Source: JAWVZU01 sp033722075 (GTDB lineage Bacteria; Pseudomonadota; Gammaproteobacteria; Xanthomonadales; SZUA-38). Taken from it: DNA of 20,956 nucleotides. The position numbers were made by a program, and so were the translations under genes. A model generated the notes under the pieces. That model worked only from the letters and a program-made list of their open reading frames with translations, did no database searches and was not told the DNA's origin. This document shows, piece after piece, positions 1-8,139 of this stretch (positions within the stretch are counted from its first letter, which is position 1; every line of letters begins with the position of its first letter). The stretch lies in assembly GCA_033722075.1 (NCBI GenBank), contig JAWVZU010000031.1, positions 1 through 20,956 on the forward strand. The letters run 5' to 3'.

Positions 1-203
1 CGGCCGCGGTGGACCGCCATCACCGCCACGGATCCGGCCTCCGTCGCCGCCTGAAAGGCGGGCTCGAGCGCATCATCGGAGAATCCGGCGGCCTCCGGCG
101 ACGGATATTGGCGCCACCGCTCGTCTTCGAACCGGTCGTCGACTCGTGATGCGCAGCCGGTCAGCAGCAGCGCAAGGAAAATCAGTATGGCTGGGCTTTT
201 CAT
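1..203 (-). CDS. Lipoprotein, likely beta-lactamase-family serine hydrolase (partial, N-terminus only)
   Basis: The first 67 residues are visible; the gene continues beyond base 1. The N-terminus is a lipoprotein signal: MKS, a hydrophobic run, then the lipobox LLTGC with the lipidated cysteine near residue 17, so the protein should be membrane-anchored. After a charged linker comes a segment (YPSPEAAGFSDDALEPAF, then GSVAVMAVHRG) that resembles the start of class C beta-lactamase/penicillin-binding-protein-like serine hydrolases, where the catalytic SxxK motif would follow outside the window. The start is the ATG ending at 203. It lies 63 bases downstream of the AraC gene on the same strand, so the two may be co-transcribed. 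The lipoprotein call is firm. The hydrolase family is an inference from a short stretch. Confidence 0.6.
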   Translation of the reverse strand, partial: MKSPAILIFLALLLTGCASRVDDRFEDERWRQYPSPEAAGFSDDALEPAFQAATEAGSVAVMAVHRG

Positions 204-266
204 GCGACCGAGCATACGGGCCGGTCCGCGCCGGTTCTTGTACGACTCGAACTCTCTGCCCCGGAG

Positions 267-1148
267 CTACACCCTGGCGTTGCGCCGGTAGGCGCCGGGC
301 GTCATGCCGATCTGCGACTTGAAGACGCGGCAAAAGTGGCTTTGATCAAAAAATCCCGCCTCCAGCGCGATTTCCGCCAGGCTCATGCCACTTTCGGCCA
401 GCAACTGCTGCGCGTGGGACAACCTCAGGTTCCGGGTGAACTCCCCGATGCTGCAGCCGGTGGCTTCACGAAAGCGGCGTGCCAGATAGACCGGATGGAC
501 GCCGGCCTCGTCGGCCAACGCGTCGAGCCCGGCGGGATCGCCGTAGGTCCGGCGAAGCTTTGAGACCACGGTACCGATCCAGCGCGGGGCATCGGACAAT
601 CGCTCCCGCACCGGACCACAATCGGCCAGAAGCTCCAGCAAGAGGGATTCGAACACCTCTGCAGACAGTGCGTCCCCCTGGCGCAGTTCGTGGCGAAGGC
701 GCATGAGCAGGCCTCGCCTCAGCGGGGTGGCCTCGAGCGAGCCGGGCCGATTCAACACGGCCGCGCCATCAGCAGCACCGCGGGCCAGTGCCGGATGAAC
801 CTCCAGGATGAGGTGGCGACCTTTCCGGCGATGCTGCTCGGCATGACTTGCGCCCGCGGGATAGACCATCAACTCACCCGGCTGCCGCTGAAAGCCGCGA
901 CCCTCGACTTCCTCCTCGTAGCGGCCGGAAATGACGTAGCAGAAGTGCAGGTGCTCGTGACTGTGCAGCGGGAGGGCGGAGTCCTGCGCATAGTTGGACT
1001 CGCGAAGATAACAGCGACCGGACACGCTGAATTCCCGGCTGGAGTCACCGAAATAGGTCTGCGGGGCCAGTCGTCTTTGGCGCCCCTCGTTCACGAATCG
1101 CGGTTTTCCGACCATCATTCGGGAGTTTGCTTGCCGCCCTCCAGGCAT
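267..1148 (-). CDS. AraC-family transcriptional regulator with N-terminal cupin
   Basis: A 293-residue protein with the usual AraC layout. An N-terminal cupin-like sensor domain (about residues 50-135) contains a histidine-rich strand (HSHEHLHFCYVISGRYEEEV) and PGELMVYPAGASH. The C-terminal DNA-binding domain (about residues 190-290) has two helix-turn-helix units: one around LDALADEAGVHPVYLARRF and a second around LAEIALEAGFFDQSHFCRVF, followed by the family signature IGMTPGAYRR. The ligand is unknown. The first possible start is the ATG at 1148, directly preceded by an in-frame TGA. Two ATGs at codons 11-12 (1118, 1115) are alternatives, and none has a convincing ribosome site. The closest potential target is the serine-hydrolase lipoprotein gene 63 bases downstream. 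Family assignment is secure; target and effector are not known. Confidence 0.9.
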   Translation of the reverse strand: MPGGRQANSRMMVGKPRFVNEGRQRRLAPQTYFGDSSREFSVSGRCYLRESNYAQDSALPLHSHEHLHFCYVISGRYEEEVEGRGFQRQPGELMVYPAGASHAEQHRRKGRHLILEVHPALARGAADGAAVLNRPGSLEATPLRRGLLMRLRHELRQGDALSAEVFESLLLELLADCGPVRERLSDAPRWIGTVVSKLRRTYGDPAGLDALADEAGVHPVYLARRFREATGCSIGEFTRNLRLSHAQQLLAESGMSLAEIALEAGFFDQSHFCRVFKSQIGMTPGAYRRNARV

Positions 1149-1222
1149 TCAAGCGTGGCCCGAAAACGCGGCCAGTGTGCATTGCCCCTTACGAGGCTCG
1201 AAAACGCACACTGACCCTTGTT

Positions 1223-1702
1223 TCAGTCGGATGCCGCTTGCGGCGGGTCGGAAACCGGCGCGTCGATCACGACCTTCCAGCTCCCGTCGGCCTGCTTTTG
1301 CCATACCACCACGTAGTAGCCATGCTGCGACATCGGGTTACCGTCCGGGTCGCTCAGGCTCAGACCGTAGGTGCCCAACTCGTAGGCCATGTCCCCCGCC
1401 TTGGAGACCACCACCTGGTCGGCTTCGAAGGACAGATCGAAATTGGGATCCTGCATCAGCTCGCCGATACCGGCGCGGATGGCCTACACGCCCCGCATGT
1501 CCGGCGCGCCCTCCAGCAACAGCATGGCGTCCGGCGCGTACACCGACACGAAAGCGTCAGGGTCCTTCGCCTGAGCTGCCGCGGACCATTCCACGATCGC
1601 GGCATGGATCACCGCCTCGTCGGACTCGTTTGCCCAGCCTTCACTGCAAACGGAAATGACTAGAACAAGAGACAAAACGACTTGAGCACTCAGAGTCTTC
1701 AT
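1223..1702 (-). pseudogene. Exported SnoaL/NTF2-like (DUF4440) protein interrupted by an in-frame amber codon
   Basis: The reading frame runs from an ATG at 1702 (good ribosome site, GAGGGG, 5-6 bases upstream) to a TGA at 1223, but one TAG at 1484-1486 interrupts it. The upstream part has a signal peptide (MKTLSAQVVLSLVLVISVCS...GWA, cleavage likely before NES) and the first half of a cone-shaped SnoaL/NTF2-like fold (AIVEWSAAAQAKDPDAFVSVYAPDAMLLLEGAPDMRGV). The downstream part continues without any frame shift (AIRAGIGELMQDPNF ... YVVVWQKQADGSWKVVIDA), the usual second half of DUF4440 proteins. Removing the stop would give about 159 residues, normal for a secreted member. Either the gene is a very young pseudogene, the TAG is read through or miscalled, or only a truncated N-terminal piece is made. 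No function beyond the fold can be assigned. Confidence 0.8.
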
Positions 1703-1811
1703 GGACCCCTCTTCAGATGTGCGCCCCAGGATGATTCCGGCACACAAGCCCCGGAGAGTCGTGAGTCAAGATGAGTTCGACGGGTACGGGACGCGGCTGC
1801 AAGCTGCCGTT

Positions 1812-3206
1812 TCAGTCCCCTGCTGAGACATCGCCCACCTGCTGAACGACCCATTCGACCATCGCCTGGTGCCAGCCCGGGACGAATCTGCGGAACGGCC
1901 GGCGTTGCCCCGATTCATCGAATTCCGTCTCCATGAGTCCGTGGCTCGCTTTCGGCAGTACTCGAATCTCATGATGCTGATGACCTGACTGCTCAAGGGC
2001 CCAGCGCAACCGGGAAGCATGGTAATGGCCGGGCAACTCATGGTCATACTCGCCGAGGATCACCAGCAACGGTGCTTGGATGTTTCGATAGAGCTGCTGG
2101 GGATCCGCGCCGAGGACTGCCGCATAGCCGTCCCATGCCGATGATTCCGCGGGCATCACTGGCGGCCAGTCGGAAGGGTGACCGATCCGGTTGCGCCATT
2201 CGTCAGTCCGGGTGGTCTCCTCGACCGACGCCAGTGCCTCGTAGTTCTCCCGAGTCACGGCGTAGCGGTCGGCGAGGACCTGCCGGGCCAGCGCATCCAG
2301 GATCTCGCCCGGCGGCAGGCCGGCGGCCCGTCCTTGTTGCGGAATGGAGGCAAGCTTCGTTTCCCAGTGCGGGACCGTCGGGCAGACCCGACACACGAAG
2401 AAGGCCCAGTCCGGGTCCTTCTCGTGCAGCAGCGCGGCGGTCATGCCGCCGAGGCTGGAGGCCATGACACCCACTCGCCCTGGATCCACGTCGGGCTGCT
2501 CCCTGAGCACGGCCAGCGCCGCCTCGGCATCCCGTGCGAAATCCGGGACCGCGCCCGGCACCCATCTCCCGGTCGATTCTCCGGCTCCGCGCTTGTCGTG
2601 AATCAGGACGGCAATGCCGGCCATCGCGTATTGATCGGCAACGTATCGGGGCGTGTTGCGCGTGAGCGGACCGAAACCCGGGATCATCAGCAAACCCGGA
2701 TAAGGCGGTTGGGCAACCGACTCCGGGGGCAGCACCAGTTCGCCGGCCAGGACCACATCGCCGGACTCGATGCTCAGCGACCGCCGCCGGAGGGGCGCGC
2801 GTTCGCCGACGGCGACATCGCCCTCCAGTGTCCACTGGACCGAATGAGCCGGCTTGCTGTCGTGCTGATCGAAGGTCAGCGTAGCTTCCCGCGGCGTCGG
2901 CACGAACCACCCCGGGCCGGCGGAAAATCGGAAGGGCGACGTGTCGTCCGGATGGAGCGAACGGACCCATCCGGAGGCCGGCTCGGTGACGACCAGTTGG
3001 TGGGCATTCTGCGGCATCTGGTCAACGACGTCCCAAATGATCAAGAGGCGTCCGTCCTCCAGCACGTAGGTGCCGGTGAGTTGTTCATAGGGCGGTTCAC
3101 CGGTCTCCGCTGCAACCGACGGGATTGCGATCGCGCCCAAAGTGGCCAGCGCGAGCGCGGCCCCCATGAAAATGCGGCGAAGTGCACATCCGGCGTTTTG
3201 CGACAT
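1812..3206 (-). CDS. Exported alpha/beta hydrolase (serine esterase/peptidase-like)
   Basis: A 464-residue protein. An N-terminal signal peptide (RRIFMGAALALATLGAIAIPSVAAE) predicts export. Residues 40-140 form a beta-rich N-terminal domain. Residues 150-464 are an alpha/beta hydrolase: PGFGPLTRN (oxyanion-hole region, about 177), HDKRGAGES (about 203-210), nucleophile elbow ASSLGG with Ser251, acid Asp388 in LGEYDHELPG, and His422 in KASHGL. The triad order and spacing fit the family, as in the dienelactone-hydrolase/prolyl-oligopeptidase-like group of secreted esterases. The nucleophile elbow has Ala instead of the first Gly of GxSxG, which is tolerated in the family. It is transcribed towards the interrupted DUF4440 gene 109 bases away and divergently from the thioesterase. 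An internal ATG at codon 14 is an alternative start. The substrate is unknown. Confidence 0.85.
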   Translation of the reverse strand: MSQNAGCALRRIFMGAALALATLGAIAIPSVAAETGEPPYEQLTGTYVLEDGRLLIIWDVVDQMPQNAHQLVVTEPASGWVRSLHPDDTSPFRFSAGPGWFVPTPREATLTFDQHDSKPAHSVQWTLEGDVAVGERAPLRRRSLSIESGDVVLAGELVLPPESVAQPPYPGLLMIPGFGPLTRNTPRYVADQYAMAGIAVLIHDKRGAGESTGRWVPGAVPDFARDAEAALAVLREQPDVDPGRVGVMASSLGGMTAALLHEKDPDWAFFVCRVCPTVPHWETKLASIPQQGRAAGLPPGEILDALARQVLADRYAVTRENYEALASVEETTRTDEWRNRIGHPSDWPPVMPAESSAWDGYAAVLGADPQQLYRNIQAPLLVILGEYDHELPGHYHASRLRWALEQSGHQHHEIRVLPKASHGLMETEFDESGQRRPFRRFVPGWHQAMVEWVVQQVGDVSAGD

Positions 3207-3361
3207 GGTTCTGCGGAAGTTGTGGCCTGCCGGCGGTCCAACGTAAGTGACGCGCTGAATGGGTTAAACCGCCGAGCGCTATTCCTCGGCTACGGTTGCC
3301 CGTCAATCGCGTTCCCGAGATGAGGTGTACCTTCCTGGTTCGCGCGTCGTCAAGCCCCGCG

Positions 3362-3390
3362 CCGACACGGGCCTTCGGCTGAGCTATTCT
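3362..3390 (+). promoter_or_regulatory. Candidate sigma-70 promoter of the thioesterase gene
   Basis: A CCGACA hexamer (3362-3367) is followed after 17 bases by TATTCT (3385-3390), each matching the consensus at 4 of 6 or better. This would place the transcript start near 3397, about 30 bases before the proposed ATG at 3427. It sits in the 220-base divergent gap between the alpha/beta hydrolase (-) and the thioesterase (+). It is based on pattern match only. Confidence 0.35.
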
Positions 3391-3426
3391 CGGCCAAATG
3401 GCAGAGAATGCGGGTTGAATCCCTCA

Positions 3427-3849
3427 ATGCAGTCTATGAACACCAAGGCAGTCAAAAACGTCTTTCACTCGGCCCCTTTCATCGCGGCGCTGGGAATGAA
3501 GCTCGAATCGGTGGGCGAAGGGGAATGTGTCACGACCCTGGAGTTGGCCGAGCGCCACCTGCAGCAGAATGGTGTCGTGCACGCCGGGGTGCTTTTCACC
3601 GTGGCCGATCACACCGCCGGTGGAGCGGCGTCGACTCTGGTGCCGACTGACGCCTACGTCCTCTCGGCGGAGGTGAAGATCAGCCTGTTGCGGGCAGCCA
3701 AAGGCGAGAAGCTGATCTGCCGGGCGCGGGTCCTCAAGCCCGGAAAGCGCCTTTCCTTCGTCGAAGCGGAGGTTTTCTGTGTCGCCGACGGAAAGGAATC
3801 ACTGGTGGCCAAAGCCAGCGGCACGATGGCGGTCATCGCCGCCGGGTAG
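3427..3849 (+). CDS. PaaI-like hotdog-fold thioesterase
   Basis: A 140-residue protein of typical length for the PaaI/YdiI hotdog thioesterases, which hydrolyse acyl- or aryl-CoA thioesters. The signature runs NGVVHAGVLFTVADHTAGGA (about residues 48-67): Asn48-Gly and His52 bracket the substrate and Asp61 is the expected catalytic acid. The strand SAEVKISLLRAAKGEKLICRARVLKPGK follows as in the family, with AKASGTMAV near the end. The reading frame is open further upstream to 3325, but homology begins near the MQSMNTK segment. ATGs at 3427 and 3436 are the realistic starts, and neither has a strong ribosome site. It stands alone, 172 bases before the DUF6901 gene. The substrate is unknown. Confidence 0.88.
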   Translation: MQSMNTKAVKNVFHSAPFIAALGMKLESVGEGECVTTLELAERHLQQNGVVHAGVLFTVADHTAGGAASTLVPTDAYVLSAEVKISLLRAAKGEKLICRARVLKPGKRLSFVEAEVFCVADGKESLVAKASGTMAVIAAG

Positions 3850-4021
3850 AAGCCGGACCCCGGGGGCAGCCCTTGTCCGCGAGCCGGGAACGGGTTCACA
3901 GAAGCGGTGTTCGCGCTCTGCTAGGATGAAAGAATCCGTGCATCCCGGGCATAGCAACGATGCCAATCCAGAAAGTCGAGCATCCTGTTCCACCCAGGGG
4001 CCGCCTGAAAAGCACTGTGGC

Positions 4022-5017
4022 ATGAAAGACTCGGTCTTCGAATATCGCATCAGCGTCGACGGGGAACGCACCGAAGTCTTCCGCTATGAGGTCGGCGGCG
4101 AGGGATTCGAACTGATCACCGAAGCCGAGGGGGACCCACCGGAATGGACCGAACTCGGCTATCGCCAGTGCCCCAATTGTCCGCTGTCGACGGACGAACA
4201 CAGTCACTGCCCCCTCGCATTGCAGCTCCACGGGCTGGTATCGCGATTCGACGAAACGAGTTCAATCGACGAGGTCGAGGTGGAAGCTCGAACCCCGGAA
4301 CGCAGCGTCAAGCAGAAAGCTGCTCTGCAGGACGTCCTGGCTTCGCTGCTCGACCTGGTGATTCCGGTATGTGGCTGCCCGGTGACCGAAGTGATGAAGC
4401 CACTGTCGCGCTTCCACCTGCCGCTGGCATCCGAGGAGGAGACCATCTTCCGGGTCACGGGCATGTACCTGCTGACCCAGTATTTTCAGAGCCAGCACGC
4501 CGAGGAGATGGCAACGCCCTTCGAAGGGCTGAGCGCGATCTACGAAGAGCTGCATGAACTGAACACGGCAGTAGCGCAGCGCCTGCAACACGCCACCAGC
4601 TCCGATTCCGTGAAGAACGCCATCGCCCTGGTCGACATGTATTCCCTGCTGATCCCGGTGCTGCTGGAAGACCAGCTGGCCGAGTTGCAGGGCTTCTTCA
4701 GCAGCCGCCTGCTGGAGGCGCAGCCGGAAACCGCCGGTTCGAGCCACCTCCAGAGCGCCAAGGCGTTTCGCCGGAATACGGCGCGGAATGAGGATGGTGA
4801 CGCGGCCCGGGAACGGCCTGCCTGGTTACGGTCCATTGCGGACGGCACTCCCGAAACGATCGAAGACATCGTCGAACGGGAACGCGCGCTGGAAGAAATC
4901 ATGGAGAAGGCCGACTCCCTGGCCCTGGAACCGCTCGACGATGACGAGGCGCCCGAAGAGTCCGAGCTCAGCGACAAGGGTTCCCGTCGCGCCGTCTACA
5001 AGCTTCCGGACGACTAG
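4022..5017 (+). CDS. DUF6901-type protein with a cysteine cluster and acidic C-terminal tail
   Basis: A 331-residue soluble protein with no signal peptide or membrane helix. From memory of the family, the N-terminal region (KDSVFEYRISVDGERTEVF), the cysteine cluster and the later segment LSRFHLPLASEEETIFRVT look like DUF6901, a family without known function. Visible features: C50-P-N-C53 and Cys63 with nearby histidines, then C117-G-C119, which could bind a metal; helical residues 140-230 (GMYLLTQYF ... VDMYSLLIPVLLEDQLAELQGFF); and a polar, strongly acidic tail (about 250-331, e.g. LEPLDDDEAPEESEL). The chosen start is the ATG at 4022, where family similarity begins. An in-frame ATG at 3926 would add 32 residues of unrelated composition. 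Neighbours do not suggest a pathway. Confidence 0.7.
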   Translation: MKDSVFEYRISVDGERTEVFRYEVGGEGFELITEAEGDPPEWTELGYRQCPNCPLSTDEHSHCPLALQLHGLVSRFDETSSIDEVEVEARTPERSVKQKAALQDVLASLLDLVIPVCGCPVTEVMKPLSRFHLPLASEEETIFRVTGMYLLTQYFQSQHAEEMATPFEGLSAIYEELHELNTAVAQRLQHATSSDSVKNAIALVDMYSLLIPVLLEDQLAELQGFFSSRLLEAQPETAGSSHLQSAKAFRRNTARNEDGDAARERPAWLRSIADGTPETIEDIVERERALEEIMEKADSLALEPLDDDEAPEESELSDKGSRRAVYKLPDD

Positions 5018-5155
5018 CCCCGAACACACGCGCTTCATCAGTTCCCCTGCAAGAGCCCCGCGCCCGTCCAGGGCTAGGGGATCGGGGTGAGTCCGATTTG
5101 CAGGTTTGGCGTGCGCCCGCTAGGTTCAGGGTCTACTCATTGTGGAGGGAAGGCC

Positions 5156-5773
5156 ATGTCAGACGACAAACACGAACCGACGAACGAGCCTGAAAAGGAA
5201 CAGAGCCAGGAACCCCCCGAGCCCGCGCGTGAGGCGGCAGGCGGCTATGTTGCCCACGTCTTCAGCGTATTGACCCGGCCCGATACCGTCTTCGATGCGG
5301 ACCATCGCATCGGCAAGACCAACGCCCTGATCGACGTGTGCGGCTTCCTCGTCGTGTTCTACATCGCCGCGGTCGTGGGTCGGACCTTCGGCTATTCGGG
5401 CTTTGACTTCGAGTTCGGTCATATCGGCCACGGTCTCAAGTCGATGCTTGCCATCGGAATTCCGATCGCGGCGCTCCTGTTCGCGCAGAAATGGGAAGGC
5501 GGACGATCGAACGGAAAGACGTCGCTGGACTTCTATCTCGAGAAATTCGGCGCAGTGCTGGTGCTGCCCTGCCTGCTGCTGATCATCGCGATCCTGCTGG
5601 ATATCATCGACGTGCGCATCCAGAGCTGGTTCCGCGGGATGGCGCTGGTCTTCGTCTATATCGGGGTATTCGGGACCACCTACGCTTATGCCGCTCCCGG
5701 CAAGCTGAAAACCGCAGCGATCTATCTGATCGGCTTCTACGCGGTCTACCGGTTGCTCGGCCTGTTGTTCTGA
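5156..5773 (+). CDS. Five-helix inner-membrane protein of unknown function (possibly Yip1-like)
   Basis: A 205-residue protein starting at the ATG at 5156 behind a strong ribosome site (GGAGGGAAGG). Residues 1-28 are a hydrophilic, Glu/Pro-rich cytoplasmic tail. YVAHVFSVLTRPDTVF (about 31-46) resembles the lead-in of Yip1-domain proteins. Five hydrophobic segments follow at about 59-79, 94-110, 132-151, 161-180 and 185-205. A conserved enzyme motif is not visible. It ends 26 bases before the MscS gene, which has its own ribosome site, so the two are probably one operon. A role in osmotic or envelope physiology alongside the channel is a guess from this pairing. Confidence 0.75.
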   Translation: MSDDKHEPTNEPEKEQSQEPPEPAREAAGGYVAHVFSVLTRPDTVFDADHRIGKTNALIDVCGFLVVFYIAAVVGRTFGYSGFDFEFGHIGHGLKSMLAIGIPIAALLFAQKWEGGRSNGKTSLDFYLEKFGAVLVLPCLLLIIAILLDIIDVRIQSWFRGMALVFVYIGVFGTTYAYAAPGKLKTAAIYLIGFYAVYRLLGLLF

Positions 5774-5799
5774 AGCAGCGCACTCAAGGAGAGAAGGAC

Positions 5800-6768
5800 A
5801 TGCAGATCGAAGTACTTGCGCAGGCCGACGGCGAGTCGACCAACCAGGCAAAGGAAACCATGGAAGCATCCGCCCAGGTGGTCGACACCCTGCAGGGCAA
5901 ATTCACCGAGTGGTTGCAGCAAGGCATCGAGCTCCTGCCCAACTTCCTCGTAGCCGTCGCGGTACTCGTCGTTTTTGCGATCCTCGCCTGGATCGCGAAG
6001 ACGCTCGTATCGCACGCAATTGGGCGGATGACGAGCAATCAGTCGATCGTCCGACTGGTCGCGACCCTGACCCGGGTTGCAGTGCTGGCGGTGGGCCTGT
6101 TCGTCGCCCTGGAGGTCATGCAGCTCTCGAAAGCGGTCACCTCGCTGCTGGCCGGCGCCGGCGTCATCGGCATCGCGCTCGCCTTCGCGTTTCAGGACCT
6201 CGCCGCCAACCTGGTGGCGGGCATCTACATGTCGGTCAAACGACCGGCCGGGGTCGGCGACATCGTCGAAACCAACGACGCCTTCGGCAAGGTGCAGGCC
6301 ATCGACCTGCGCAACATCACCCTGCGCACGCCCGACGGTCGGACCGTGATCATTCCCAACAAGCTCGTGTTCGAGGAAAAGCTGGTCAACTACAGTCGAA
6401 GCGGAGAGCACCGGGTGGAGGTCGAGTGCGGCGTGTCCTACGGAGACGACCTCGACACGGCCCGACAGGTCGCCATCGAAGCGGTGGAGGGCGTCGAAGC
6501 CCGGCAGGACTCGAGGGACGTCGAGTTCTTCTACACGGAATTCGGCGGCAGCTCGGTGAATTTCATGCTGCGTTTCTGGATCTCGTACACGTCGAACGCC
6601 GACATCCACGCCGCGCGCAGTGACGCCATGATGCGGCTAAAGAAGGCCCTCGACGAGGCCGGCCTCACCATCCCCTTCCCCATCCGCACGCTCGACTTCG
6701 GCATCGTCGGCGGCGAGCACCTGCGGGACGCATGGCCGACGGGCGAGTCGAGCGACCAGGGGGAGTAG
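5800..6768 (+). CDS. MscS-family small-conductance mechanosensitive channel
   Basis: A 322-residue protein preceded by AAGGAGAGAAGGAC, a near-ideal ribosome site. It has three membrane segments: about 46-68 (LPNFLVAVAVLVVFAILAWI), 88-106, and the Gly/Ala-rich pore helix at about 112-144 (SLLAGAGVIGIALAFAFQDL). The last is the hallmark TM3 of MscS. The beta domain follows (GVGDIVETNDAFGKVQAIDLR ... GRTVIIPNKLVF) and then the alpha/beta domain (GVSYGDDLDTARQV). Length and layout match compact MscS channels, which open under membrane tension to release osmolytes during hypo-osmotic shock. It forms a likely operon with the five-helix membrane protein immediately upstream. The final 30 residues are polar and unconserved. 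The family call is secure. Confidence 0.93.
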   Translation: MQIEVLAQADGESTNQAKETMEASAQVVDTLQGKFTEWLQQGIELLPNFLVAVAVLVVFAILAWIAKTLVSHAIGRMTSNQSIVRLVATLTRVAVLAVGLFVALEVMQLSKAVTSLLAGAGVIGIALAFAFQDLAANLVAGIYMSVKRPAGVGDIVETNDAFGKVQAIDLRNITLRTPDGRTVIIPNKLVFEEKLVNYSRSGEHRVEVECGVSYGDDLDTARQVAIEAVEGVEARQDSRDVEFFYTEFGGSSVNFMLRFWISYTSNADIHAARSDAMMRLKKALDEAGLTIPFPIRTLDFGIVGGEHLRDAWPTGESSDQGE

Positions 6769-6847
6769 CGCACGAGGCTGGTCAGCAAAGTCCGCCCTCT
6801 TTCCGGGCTTCCGCCTGGCGCGATCGAGGAACAGAGCATCGGCGGCG

Positions 6848-7471
6848 TTGAAGAACCTGGAGTCTCACCATAGGATTTGGCGTATCGCCGATCTGGATAT
6901 CCGGCCGGCAGTCAAAGCCGACGCCGACGACCTTGCAAGATTGATCGACGCCGCGGGCGAGGGGATCCCGAGGTGGCTCTGGTCCCGCTCGGCAGAGCCG
7001 GGTCAGACGCCCATGGACGTCGGTCGCGAGCGTGCGGCCCGGGAGGTCGGGGGCTTTTCCTATCGCAACGCGTGGGTCGTCGAAGCGGACGACCAGGTGG
7101 CGGCCATGCTGCTGGGCTACCCGTTGGATGATCCCTACGAAATCGACGATCTCGAAGAACTGCCCGTCCCCGTGCGGCCCCTGATCCTGCTCGAATCCCA
7201 GGCTCCCGGTTCCTGGTATGTCAATGCGATTGCGGTCCGGGAACCCTGGCGACGCCAGGGTATCGCGAGCCGCCTCATGGCTTTTGCGGAGGAGCGAGGG
7301 CGGCAGGCCGGTGCGCAGGCCATGAGCGGAATCGTGGCCGAGGAAAACCAGGCATCCGTAGGCCTTTGCCGGCGGTCCGGCTACGTTGTGGAGGCCCGCC
7401 GCCCGGTGGTCGCCTTCGAGGACTTCCCCTATGCCGGAGACTGGCTGCTGTTTCGCAAGCCGCTCGGCTAA
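6848..7471 (+). CDS. GNAT-family N-acetyltransferase
   Basis: A 207-residue GNAT-fold protein. Similarity starts at DLDIRPAVKADADDLARLI (about residues 16-34), the usual first strand and helix. The acetyl-CoA binding motif A is VNAIAVREPWRRQGIASRLM (about 125-144), containing the R/Q-x-x-G-x-A loop (RRQGIA). Motif B is ASVGLCRRSGYVVEARRP. The start appears to be TTG at 6848; no in-frame ATG lies near the domain edge, and a CTG at 6857 is the nearest alternative. The acceptor substrate cannot be predicted. It lies 79 bases after the MscS gene on the same strand, so weak co-transcription is possible. Confidence 0.88.
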   Translation: MKNLESHHRIWRIADLDIRPAVKADADDLARLIDAAGEGIPRWLWSRSAEPGQTPMDVGRERAAREVGGFSYRNAWVVEADDQVAAMLLGYPLDDPYEIDDLEELPVPVRPLILLESQAPGSWYVNAIAVREPWRRQGIASRLMAFAEERGRQAGAQAMSGIVAEENQASVGLCRRSGYVVEARRPVVAFEDFPYAGDWLLFRKPLG

Positions 7472-7540
7472 CGGCAACCCGCTTTCCCTGCCGGGCGTCC
7501 GTCTACTCCCTTTCCGGGCTGAAGGAATGCCGGGGTGAGT

Positions 7541-7942
7541 TCACTCCAGGTCCGAAAGCAAGGAATCAAGGAGTGTGCGCAACGCCTGTTCCTCTGCCGG
7601 GATGCTCATGGCGCGCAACGGCCTGCCATCGGGCGTCAGGAACATCGCCTGACCGTTGTCCAGCCGATGGCGATCGGCGAATGCCTGGCCTGCGGGAACG
7701 CCGAGATCGGCCACCAGGAATTCGATTCGTGACTCGTAGTCCCCCTTGACCTGTCCCATGCGGTTCAGCGCCTCACCGCCGGCGGGCGAGTAGTTCTCGT
7801 AGGCCAGAACCAGCGCCGGCTTGCCCTTCCCGATTGCCGAAAGGTCGGTGCTGACCGGGCTTCCGATTCCGACGGTGACGAGGAACACGAGCCCTGCGAG
7901 CACCGCGAACGATGCGGCGATCCCGGTGATGATTTTGGTCAT
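7541..7942 (-). CDS. Membrane-anchored thioredoxin-like protein lacking the CxxC active site
   Basis: The proposed product is 133 residues, starting at the ATG at 7942. The frame is open further upstream, but that extension has no coding character, and AGGAAT precedes this ATG. Residues 4-27 form one N-terminal membrane helix (IITGIAASFAVLAGLVFLVTVG). The rest looks like a thioredoxin fold: PALVLAYENYSPAGGEALNRM in place of the usual strand plus WCxxC helix, then RIEFLVADLGVPAGQAFADRH, AMFLTPDGRPL and a C-terminal helix. There is no cysteine anywhere in the protein, so it cannot act as a disulfide oxidoreductase. It may be a chaperone-like or scaffold domain in the periplasm. The fold assignment rests on pattern of strands and motifs, so it is moderate. 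Confidence 0.65.
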   Translation of the reverse strand: MTKIITGIAASFAVLAGLVFLVTVGIGSPVSTDLSAIGKGKPALVLAYENYSPAGGEALNRMGQVKGDYESRIEFLVADLGVPAGQAFADRHRLDNGQAMFLTPDGRPLRAMSIPAEEQALRTLLDSLLSDLE

Positions 7943-7975
7943 GATTTGGGGATTCCTGTCCGGATAGTGGGAAGA

Positions 7976-8004
7976 AGTATTTGATTCTCCATTGCCTGGA
8001 TCAA
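7976..8004 (-). promoter_or_regulatory. Candidate promoter of the thioredoxin-like gene
   Basis: On the minus strand TTGATC (8004-7999) and AATACT (7981-7976) are separated by exactly 17 bases, each matching the sigma-70 consensus at 4 of 6. Transcription would begin near 7969, about 27 bases before the ATG at 7942. This supports the short start over the longer open frame, whose upstream codons would lie inside or before the promoter. It is pattern match only. Confidence 0.4.
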
Positions 8005-8139
8005 GCCAATGTCTATGGGAAAGAGACTGACCGCGAAGAGGCACTTGCTCGCCTCGTCCCTGGTTCCGCGCCATCGAGCGCATCCACGGATCCGGATCGA
8101 AATCCAGTTGCCACGTTCACCTGGCCTCTTCAGCTTCCG

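Noticed and set aside
2178..3323. 381-codon plus-strand frame across the alpha/beta hydrolase
   Set aside because: Antisense shadow of a gene with signal peptide and catalytic triad.
3410..3424. tRNA T-arm-like GGGTTGAATCCC
   Set aside because: No acceptor, D- or anticodon-stem can be paired around it.
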